This document shows positions 1 to 5,029 of a DNA stretch of 5,029 nucleotides, piece by piece (positions within the stretch are counted from its first letter, which is position 1; every line of letters begins with the position of its first letter). Source of the stretch: Methanobacteriota archaeon. Lineage in GTDB: Archaea > Halobacteriota > Halobacteria > Halobacteriales > Halalkalicoccaceae. The notes beneath the pieces are model-generated. The model was not told the DNA's origin. It made no database searches and was given only the letters and a program-made list of their open reading frames with translations. Position numbers and translations under genes: made by a program. The stretch is taken from the NCBI GenBank assembly GCA_022561895.1, contig JADFQH010000235.1, positions 1-5,029 on the forward strand. The letters run 5' to 3'.

Positions 1-430
1 CGCCACATGCGTCCCGTGCCCGTGCTCGTCTTCCGGGTCATGGCCTGTGTTGCAGTCGTCGTAGACGGGCTGCCCCGTCTCCGGATCGTCTGGGAGACGC
101 GCCGCGTACGCGCCGAACCCTGCCATCGCGTTGAGGTCCGGGTGGTCCAGGTCGATCCCGGTGTCGATGATCGCGATGTCGGCGTTCACATTGGGTCCGG
201 GCGGCAGACCGATGCCGGCAGCCGCGTTCTCGTCGCCGTCGATGCGGTCAACGCCCTCGACCAGCGTCTGGAAGTCGTTCTCGTGCAGCGCGATCCGCAC
301 CCGCCTCACGGGCTCGACCAGCGCCACCGACGGCGCCCGGGCGATCTGCGCGGCGCGCTCCGCGGTCATCTCGGCGGAGAAGCCGCTGACGGCGCTTCGG
401 GCCGAGGCCGAATCGCGCGCGGAGCCCACG
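1..430 (-). pseudogene. Subtilisin-like serine protease (peptidase S8), fragment lacking both ends
   Basis: This is a piece of a secreted subtilase, a family that cleaves peptide bonds with an Asp-His-Ser triad. Reading leftward, the frame gives an I9-propeptide-like tail (SGFSAEMTAERAAQIA, then SVALVEPVRR). The catalytic Asp follows in DIAIIDTGIDLDHPDL (codon 165-163), then the catalytic His in HGHGTHVA (codon 18-16), just before the window edge. The Ser region lies outside. The frame is open only back to a TAG at 451-453. No signal peptide and no propeptide start are present, and the only nearby start is a GTG at 429. Transposase-like sequence on the opposite strand begins at about 431, so the 5' end seems to have been removed by a rearrangement. 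GC is markedly high here (49 of 60 bases in 301-360), unlike the rest of the window. The family call is firm. Whether any product is made is unknown, and loss of function is inferred from the missing secretion signal. Confidence 0.8.
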
Positions 431-433
431 CGC

Positions 434-1251
434 GGCTTCGAGGCCGCGCTCTACGATGCGCCTCGGTCCGGTCGCCCCGCCCGACCTTGACGACGACCAG
501 CTCGACCAATTTGCCGCCGTACTCCATGGTCCCCCGGAAGAACTTGGGTACGACGAACCGGTCTGGAGTACCGCGCTCGTCCAAGCGTACCTCATTGAGG
601 AGTTCGATGTCGCTTACTCTCAACGCCATATCCGACGGCTGATGCATAGGGCCGGGGTCTCCCCGAAGAGACCCCGGCCAGAACCAGCCAGTGCTGACGA
701 CCAAGAACGCGAGGAGTTCTACGACACAGTCGAAAAAAGTAGGATATCGGGATAATGATGCTATCGTCCTCACGATCGATCAGACACGGAAAACGGTGGG
801 AGCAGACCTCTACTACGGGTGATATCCAGTTGACGAGAGGCCGACAGTGGGAGTGTCGGCCTCTCACGAGGGTGTGAATCTGCTGGGAGCAATGACTGAG
901 TTCGGTGAAACTACCGTACTGGAGTGCGGCGGATCGTTCACCGGTGAGGTGACGATCCACTTTCTCCAGCACCTCCAAGCAGAGTTCGGGGAGAAGCTGG
1001 TTGTCCTGCTGGATCAGGCGACGTACTTCACCGCGAAGGCGGTGAAGAACTTCGCCGCCGATGAACCGATTGAGTTGGTGTATTTCCCGACGGGTTCGCC
1101 AGATTTGAACCCAACTGAGGAGTATTGGCGGCAGCTCAAACTCGCTCTTGGAAACCGCTACTTCGCTACTTGTGAAGAGATACGATCAGCACTCTGGCCA
1201 GCACTCGAGACGATCAGTCCACCGGAAGTGTATCAATACCTCTGTCCGTGA
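434..1251 (+). pseudogene. IS630-family DDE transposase, N-truncated with two frameshifts and a stop
   Basis: The product would be a DDE transposase that cuts and rejoins element ends. It reads in three segments. First is GFEAALYDAPRSGRP from 434, the end of the first helix-turn-helix. After a +1 shift in the C4 run 475-478 comes DLDDDQLDQFAAVL through a second helix-turn-helix (VQAYLIEEFDVAYSQRHIRR). After another +1 shift in the A6 run 733-738 the frame is VGYRDND onward, running to the TGA at 1249-1251. This last frame has an internal TGA at 820-822 where a Trp would fit (LYYG*YPVDERP). The catalytic residues are visible: Asp at 778-780 (LTIDQT), Asp at 1012-1014 (VVLLDQATY) and Glu at 1117-1119 (LNPTEEYW), with 34 residues between the last two. 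About 272 codons remain, and I estimate 60-70 N-terminal residues are missing. The A6 run could resemble programmed frameshifting, but the other two lesions and the truncation make this a pseudogene. Confidence 0.85.
835..865. repeat. Perfect 12-bp inverted repeat (hairpin) inside the transposase relic
   Basis: GAGAGGCCGACA at 835-846 and its exact reverse complement TGTCGGCCTCTC at 854-865 flank a 7-base loop, GTGGGAG. The stem is 8 GC pairs of 12 and begins 12 bases after the in-frame TGA at 820-822. It lies within transposase coding sequence (around ERPTVGVSASHE), so it may be a by-product of the protein sequence. There is no T-run after it, so an intrinsic-terminator role is not supported. 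The pairing is read directly; any function is unknown. Confidence 0.75.
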
Positions 1252-1319
1252 GTATATCGACTTACTCACTCCCCGTTCAGTATCACAACTCACATCCCGA
1301 CGCGAGATAGCGTTGGGTT
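1252..1319 (+). promoter_or_regulatory. Spacer before the ATP-grasp gene, possible weak promoter
   Basis: This 68-base gap should hold the right end of the insertion sequence and whatever drives the next gene. The only TATA-like string is GTATATC at about 1252-1258, roughly 62 bases before the ATG. That is too far for the leaderless transcripts usual in haloarchaea, although it would allow a leader of about 35-40 bases. No Shine-Dalgarno match precedes the ATG at 1320. The gene may be read from a promoter inside or at the edge of the IS relic. This is a tentative call. Confidence 0.2.
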
Positions 1320-2426
1320 ATGGTACTAACTCGCGTCCGGGAACTTTACCGACAGAAGGGTGCACGGGTCGTGATCTCCGCGCTTCGTTCCATCGCCCCG
1401 CCGCCGATCAGCCACTACGTCTCGTTGATCGAAGACGAGTACCTCACCCGAAACGAAGGAAGCGTCTCACGACGCCAACGGCTCTGGTGCTACCGACACG
1501 GGTTCATGAGCGAATCGTACGTCGTGTACGGACTCGACCGGAACGATCACCGCGAGTACCTCTCCGATCACGCCAGGTACGTCCGGACCCCCCGACTCAA
1601 CGGACGCGCGTCGGACCTCCTTCACAACAAGCTCGCCACCCGACAGCTGATCGAGTCCGTTGGCGGGGAAGATCACCTCGCACGGCTACACGGGATCGTA
1701 CAGGACGGCGAGTATCGCGCGATTCGAACCGACGCTCACTCGCCCGTCGATCTCGTCGAACGGGAGAACGCGATCGTCTGCAAGGGGATGGTCGGTGGCG
1801 GCGGTGGACGCGTCGACATCGTCCGGTACGAAGACGATGAGTTCCGACTCAACGGCGAGGAGGTTCCTCCCTCGACGATCGAGCACGCCTTTTCGACGGC
1901 GACGAACCGGCTGGTGGAGTCGTACATCGAGCAGGCCGACTACGCTGAGAGTATCTATCCCGAGACACCGAACACGATCAGAATGATAACGTGCTACGAT
2001 CCGGTCGAGGAGGAGGCGTTCTGTCCGATCGCGATCCACCGGTTCGGAACTGACGCCTCGGACGGCGTCGACAACTGGTCCCGCGGCGGTCTGTCGGTTG
2101 CGATCGATCGAGAGACCGGCGAGCTGGGCGAGGCTGCCCAGTTCATCGACGGCGAGGTTTGTCGGATGAACGCGCACCCTGACTCCGAAACGCAGATAAC
2201 CGGTACGCCGGTGCCACACTGGCAACGAATTCTCGATCGCGTCCTCGAACTCGCGTGCGAGATGCCCTACGTGAAACACGCCGGCTGGGACATCATCGTC
2301 ACCGACGACGACTTCGTCGTGATCGAGATAAACGACCACCCCGGAAACCGAACACTACAGGTACACGAACCGCTCCTGAGAAACGATCGGCTCCGTGAGT
2401 TCCACGAACGCGAAGGGGTCATCTAA
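1320..2426 (+). CDS. ATP-grasp enzyme, sugar-transfer-associated type
   Basis: This 368-residue cytoplasmic protein is of the ATP-grasp fold. Such enzymes use ATP to activate a carboxylate as acyl phosphate and join it to an amine or other nucleophile; the substrate here is unknown. A basic N-terminus (1-35) leads to candidate ATP-binding lysines at K104 (NKLATRQL) and K155, before the glycine-rich loop 155-164 (KGMVGGGGGR). Then come VESYIEQ (199-205), NTIRMITC (218-225), DNWSRGGLSVAID (251-263) and the metal-binding end VIEINDHPG (334-342), with E336 and N338. The order matches the family named sugar-transfer-associated ATP-grasp, found in polysaccharide clusters. The ATG is secure: an in-frame TAG ends at 1310, and no other start lies between. 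The gene appears intact, in contrast to everything around it. It converges on the asparagine-synthase-like gene across 128 bases. A joint glycan role is inferred from that neighbour and the family's usual context. Confidence 0.85.
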   Translation: MVLTRVRELYRQKGARVVISALRSIAPPPISHYVSLIEDEYLTRNEGSVSRRQRLWCYRHGFMSESYVVYGLDRNDHREYLSDHARYVRTPRLNGRASDLLHNKLATRQLIESVGGEDHLARLHGIVQDGEYRAIRTDAHSPVDLVERENAIVCKGMVGGGGGRVDIVRYEDDEFRLNGEEVPPSTIEHAFSTATNRLVESYIEQADYAESIYPETPNTIRMITCYDPVEEEAFCPIAIHRFGTDASDGVDNWSRGGLSVAIDRETGELGEAAQFIDGEVCRMNAHPDSETQITGTPVPHWQRILDRVLELACEMPYVKHAGWDIIVTDDDFVVIEINDHPGNRTLQVHEPLLRNDRLREFHEREGVI

Positions 2427-2554
2427 CGCGCAGTCGATACCGATCCGGAAGGAGTTCGTGACCGGGAAAAGTACACCCAGAATCGTAACCATCCCATTAT
2501 CGGGAGAGTGAAAACCACCGATCGGTACTAGAAAGTCAGGCATTCCACCGGTCG
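2427..2554. other. Convergent intergenic spacer, no clear terminator
   Basis: The two largest genes end tail to tail here. The only structures seen are a 10-base palindrome, ACCGATCGGT, near 2517-2526 and a weak 4-pair stem (TCCC/GGGA) at 2492-2505. There is no T-rich run on either strand that would mark a typical archaeal terminator, and no supported small gene. Confidence 0.5.
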
Positions 2555-4264
2555 CTATCGACTCCGCGGCGCGTCCACCTCCCGGTTGAGCAGCGATCCC
2601 GCGATCGGCATCTCGAGAAACGTCAGGAGGGAAAATAGTTCGGCACGGTTGTCCTCACCGTCCATGTGATGACGGTAAGTGTCCTGCACAGCCTCCCAGT
2701 CGAGCCACTCGCATTTGCGGATTCGCTGCTCGTGATGGTCAAGTATCTCCGAGACGAACTCGGTCGTTCGGATGAGTTCGTTGTCGTCTGTCCACGAACC
2801 GGTCGTGTGGTGTGGTTCCGATGGGTTCTCCTGACGACCGAGATAGCGCTGGCCGAACTTGTAGGCGTACCTCCCGAAGTGACGAACCAAAAATGGGTGT
2901 GACGGGGCGATTCCGGCATTTGCGTGCGGGATCGCGGCGAGATCGGAATCGAGTTCACAGAGAGCGTCGTTGACGATGTTCGTCCTAATGTGATACTTCC
3001 TCGGCAGCCGATGCTGGAGGTCGAGCAGGCGCGTATCTAGGAAGGGATTCCGGTAAGGAAACATCTGAACGAGGCTCTGGTGGAAGAAGTACGACCAGGC
3101 GTTGGTGATCGGGTAGTAGTAGCTACACCGAACCAGCTCCAGGCCGCCCGGATAGGTCACCCCGTGGCTCTCGATCCCGTCACCAGTCCGACGGACCTCC
3201 TCGCGGAGCAGCGTGTCGAGCGAGACGTCGTTCGTCGCGTACTCCGATGGGATCGCCTTCTTCGGGCGGGTGTAGTGGCCGTTACGGAGTAGATCGATGT
3301 ATTCCTCTATGCCGCCCGGGTCCCGCGCGAGCGGGATCGAGATTGACTCGTCGAAAAACGGTATCTGAATGCTTCGGCCCGGTGTATAGCTGTGCTGATA
3401 GAGGACATCGCTGTACAGTCCGGACATGAAGAGATCCACGTCCCCGGCGAGTGTGTCGCGAAAGTTCGTCGCCTGTCCCTGGTCGAATGAGCTGATGAAG
3501 CTCATGTATGGTGGATTACGATTGAGCGCCCGGTTTTGATACTCCTGATCTCGTCGTAGGAACTCGAAATCGTGACCGGCGACGTCGGCGACCTCGCGAG
3601 CGATCCTCGCCTCCCGGTTCTCCCACTCATTCATGTGATACCCTGTCACGGGTGATCCGAGCGCCGCGGCGATCAGCCGCGAATCGATCCCACCGCTTAC
3701 TAACACACCGTACTCTGCATCTTCCTGCGTACGGTCTGCAACAGCACGTTCAAACCGATCCGCGAACTCACGGACGAAATACGAATACGACCGGTCCAGC
3801 GGGCGGTACTCCGGTCGCCAGTAGACGGTCGTTTCGCTCTTGCCGGTCGAAACGTCGACCCTCGTCTTTGAGGCCGGGAGGAGCTTCTCGATTCCGGACA
3901 GCGGGGTCCGCGTCCCGAGCACTCGTTCGAAGGCGAAGTACTCGTGGAGATACCGATCGAACCCTGTTTTGATATCCGGGTGGCGCGCGAGCACCTGAAT
4001 CCGCGAGGAGAACACGAACCCGTCGTCCGGCGTCCGCGCGTAGAAGACGGGTCGGGACCCAAGCCGATCCGTACAGAGCGTCACCGTCCCCGAAGCCGCG
4101 TCATAAACGAGAATCACGAACTCGCCGTTCAGATACTCGACGAACTCGATTCCGTACTGCTTGTACAGGTGGGCACAGTACTCCGCGTCTGTCCGGTTTG
4201 GATGAGTGTCCTGTCGCGAGTCGTATCCCTCGGGACCGTCACGGCCGACGACCGATCCCCACAC
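2555..4264 (-). CDS. Asparagine-synthase-family protein (glutaminase-like plus PP-loop domains), 5'-truncated
   Basis: The family makes amides: an N-terminal Ntn-type domain takes ammonia from glutamine, and a C-terminal PP-loop domain adenylates a carboxylate for amidation. Counting from the GTG at 4264 (569 aa), the first domain keeps LNGEFVILVYD (45-55) and TDRLGSRPVFY (65-75). The second has the ATP loop VLVSGGIDSRL (187-197; SGGIDS at 190-195), SGLYSDVLY (281-289) where classical AsnB has GEGADE, and YRNPFLDTRLLD (404-415). The frame stays open upstream to a TGA at 4447-4445, and homologous-looking sequence reaches about 4360 (RYEEDKFAVHLSRHAFYDGD). There is no ATG, GTG or TTG before 4264, and no Shine-Dalgarno site there. 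The true N-terminus, where the catalytic Cys of a glutaminase would sit, is therefore missing. It abuts another gene near 4350. The PP-loop domain looks whole, so ammonia-dependent activity could survive, but this may be a pseudogene. Amidation of a surface-glycan sugar acid is inference. Confidence 0.8.
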   Translation of the reverse strand: MWGSVVGRDGPEGYDSRQDTHPNRTDAEYCAHLYKQYGIEFVEYLNGEFVILVYDAASGTVTLCTDRLGSRPVFYARTPDDGFVFSSRIQVLARHPDIKTGFDRYLHEYFAFERVLGTRTPLSGIEKLLPASKTRVDVSTGKSETTVYWRPEYRPLDRSYSYFVREFADRFERAVADRTQEDAEYGVLVSGGIDSRLIAAALGSPVTGYHMNEWENREARIAREVADVAGHDFEFLRRDQEYQNRALNRNPPYMSFISSFDQGQATNFRDTLAGDVDLFMSGLYSDVLYQHSYTPGRSIQIPFFDESISIPLARDPGGIEEYIDLLRNGHYTRPKKAIPSEYATNDVSLDTLLREEVRRTGDGIESHGVTYPGGLELVRCSYYYPITNAWSYFFHQSLVQMFPYRNPFLDTRLLDLQHRLPRKYHIRTNIVNDALCELDSDLAAIPHANAGIAPSHPFLVRHFGRYAYKFGQRYLGRQENPSEPHHTTGSWTDDNELIRTTEFVSEILDHHEQRIRKCEWLDWEAVQDTYRHHMDGEDNRAELFSLLTFLEMPIAGSLLNREVDAPRSR

Positions 4265-4349
4265 CCAGAGTCGGATGTCGTCGACTTCTGCCGGCTGATC
4301 GCCGTCATAAAAGGCGTGCCGCGAGAGATGAACGGCGAACTTGTCCTCC

Positions 4350-4440
4350 TCATACCGATGGTGATCCCAACTCCAATACCGAGCAGTCCCCCAACTACGA
4401 AAAGGCCCAGCGCCAGCCGAATGATTGACTCGTCTACCAC
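4350..4440 (-). pseudogene. Small single-span membrane protein, 3' end lost at the junction
   Basis: A GTG at 4440 directly follows the TAA (4443-4441) of the upstream gene, an arrangement typical of coupled translation. The first 32 codons read MVDESIIRLALGLFVVGGLL followed by GIGVGITIGMRR: a short acidic head, one hydrophobic span at about 6-29 and two basic residues. After that the frame runs to a stop at 4129 through sequence that codes for the asparagine-synthase-like protein in another frame, so those roughly 70 codons are spurious. I see this as the start of a membrane protein whose end was replaced. I do not recognise the family. An alternative is a naturally very short protein whose stop codon has been lost. 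Confidence 0.5.
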
Positions 4441-4836
4441 TTAGTCACGCTTGATCTCTATCGCCACGGTGTGCATGGCAGGCTCAACATCGCCCTCCGT
4501 CTCGAGCGTCACGATGAACGTGTGCTGAAGTCCATCGGCGGGGACGACGGTTATTCCAGGCACGGTGATGTCGATGCCGTTGCCTCCCGAGGTGAGTTCG
4601 GCGGTGATGGAGACAGCCTGCGCCACCGAGCCGATGTTCCGCAAGACGACTTCGATCTCCTGCGTCTCGCTCGGGAACAGGGTGAGTTCGATGACGGATG
4701 GGCTGTCGAGGATGATGTTCTCGCTGACATCGACGTTGACCGTCACCGTGCTGACGAGGAACGCCGCGAGCACCGCAGCAGCCCCTACCGTCGTGGTGAG
4801 GGTAGCGACGAAGACAGACCGTGGCACTCTAAGCAT
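4441..4836 (-). CDS. Membrane-anchored or secreted beta-rich protein, unknown function
   Basis: This is a 131-residue protein. It has a short basic head (MLRVPR), one hydrophobic span at about 8-31 that could be a signal peptide or anchor, then an extracellular-looking domain of alternating beta strands (IELTLFPSETQEIEVVLRNI, VSITAEL, HTFIVTLETEG, MHTVAIEIKRD). The pattern resembles small Ig-like or beta-sandwich modules of archaeal surface proteins, but I do not recognise a named family. No lipobox or cysteine is present. I chose the ATG at 4836 over the GTG directly before it (4839) because GAGG at 4847-4844 sits 7 bases ahead of the ATG. The start overlaps the preceding gene's stop by 8 bases, and the next start follows its TAA at once, so the three genes form one coupled operon. 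The role is probably at the cell surface or in a virus-like particle, which is inference only. Confidence 0.7.
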   Translation of the reverse strand: MLRVPRSVFVATLTTTVGAAAVLAAFLVSTVTVNVDVSENIILDSPSVIELTLFPSETQEIEVVLRNIGSVAQAVSITAELTSGGNGIDITVPGITVVPADGLQHTFIVTLETEGDVEPAMHTVAIEIKRD

Positions 4837-5005
4837 CACCGTTCCTCTTCTTCACGACCTCGTAGATGATTCCCGCCCACGATGCTATGGCTAGCGGCAC
4901 AGCGATAGCCCCGAACGGAGTTGCTTCGATGCTGAGGTACAGCAAGAGCGCCGGTGGGGTCGCCATGCCAACAGCGAACACCCAATCGAGGATGCGACGA
5001 GCCAC
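4829..5005 (-). CDS. Small two-span membrane protein
   Basis: This frame gives 58 residues from a GTG at 5005: MARRILDWVFAVGMATPPAL, then a second span at about 31-49 (FGAIAVPLAIASWAGIIYEV), ending in the basic tail VKKRNGDA. Both ends are basic, which fits a hairpin with N- and C-termini inside the cell. GGGAGG at 5022-5017 lies 11 bases before the GTG, somewhat distant but the best ribosome-site match here. The frame is still open to the window edge, so a longer protein starting outside is possible. The TAG (4831-4829) overlaps the next gene's ATG. No family is recognised. Confidence 0.55.
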   Translation of the reverse strand: MARRILDWVFAVGMATPPALLLYLSIEATPFGAIAVPLAIASWAGIIYEVVKKRNGDA

Positions 5006-5029
5006 ACTACTCTCAGCCTCCCGGTGCGT

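Larger units (their letters stand above)
431..1251 (+). mobile_element. IS630/Tc1-mariner-type insertion sequence relic, left part deleted
   Basis: This stretch is occupied by a decayed transposase gene of the IS630 family. Elements of this family normally carry one transposase gene between short terminal inverted repeats and insert at TA dinucleotides. The left end, including the first part of the transposase, is gone: recognisable sequence starts near 431 and abuts the protease fragment. The right end should lie between 1251 and the next gene at 1320, but I could not identify a terminal repeat because the matching left end is absent. The relic cannot move by itself. Its right boundary is uncertain by several tens of bases. 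Confidence 0.8.

Noticed and set aside
7..642. Long plus-strand frame of 211 codons opposite the protease fragment
   Set aside because: It is antisense to clear S8 sequence and crosses into the transposase out of frame. Its Arg/Val-rich translation is typical of a GC-rich shadow frame.
366..773. Minus-strand frame of 135 codons across the protease/IS junction
   Set aside because: It lies opposite the recognisable transposase helix-turn-helix region and has no family signal. A missing protease N-terminus was considered, but no I9 or signal-peptide pattern is present.
592..978. Minus-strand frame of 128 codons
   Set aside because: It is antisense to the transposase catalytic region, which explains the coding signal.
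1148..1840. Plus-strand frame of 230 codons overlapping the start of the ATP-grasp gene
   Set aside because: The translation is an Arg-rich shadow. The ATP-grasp frame carries all the conserved motifs over the shared bases.
1686..2339. Minus-strand frame of 217 codons inside the ATP-grasp gene
   Set aside because: It is antisense to conserved ATP-grasp motifs, has no recognisable domain and no upstream signals.
2492..2505. Small stem-loop as terminator of the convergent genes
   Set aside because: It has only four base pairs and no T-run on either strand.
2355..2543. 62-codon minus-strand frame in the convergent spacer
   Set aside because: Most of it is antisense to the ATP-grasp C-terminus, and no family signal or ribosome site was seen.
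3944..4444. 166-codon plus-strand frame opposite the AsnB-like gene
   Set aside because: It is antisense to the conserved glutaminase-like domain, so a shadow frame is the simpler reading.
4471..4869. 132-codon plus-strand frame opposite the beta-rich protein gene
   Set aside because: Its His/Arg/Asp-rich translation lacks structure. The minus strand has a signal-like span, a ribosome site and operon packing.

Overview
The window looks haloarchaeal (class Halobacteria, not placed further). The proteins are rich in Asp/Glu, the base composition is GC-rich, most genes lack Shine-Dalgarno sites, and the gene families are common in halophilic archaea. It is an accessory, rearranged region in which almost every gene is broken.

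Layout, left to right. (1) About 1-430, minus strand: a piece of a subtilisin-like (S8) serine protease. It carries the end of the propeptide, the catalytic Asp and the catalytic His. It runs off the left edge and has lost its own N-terminus. (2) About 431-1251, plus strand: a relic of an IS630/Tc1-mariner-type insertion sequence. Its transposase has no N-terminus, two +1 homopolymer frameshifts and one in-frame TGA, although the DD34E catalytic residues can still be read across the breaks. (3) 1320-2426, plus strand: an intact ATP-grasp enzyme of the sugar-transfer-associated type. (4) 2555-4264, minus strand: an asparagine-synthase-family protein, tail to tail with the ATP-grasp gene. Its reading frame continues upstream to about 4360 with no usable start codon. 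(5) About 4350-5005, minus strand: three tightly packed small membrane or secreted protein genes. The last is cut off where the asparagine-synthase sequence begins.

The ATP-grasp and asparagine-synthase genes are the biochemical core. Both families occur in cell-surface glycan clusters of haloarchaea, so a joint role in modifying a surface polysaccharide or glycoprotein glycan is a reasonable inference, not a demonstrated one. The two flanks are unrelated to this core and join it at sequence breakpoints. The window therefore reads as a mosaic of at least four fragments, with only one full-length, undamaged larger gene (the ATP-grasp). No tRNA, rRNA, CRISPR array, replication origin or convincing terminator was seen.
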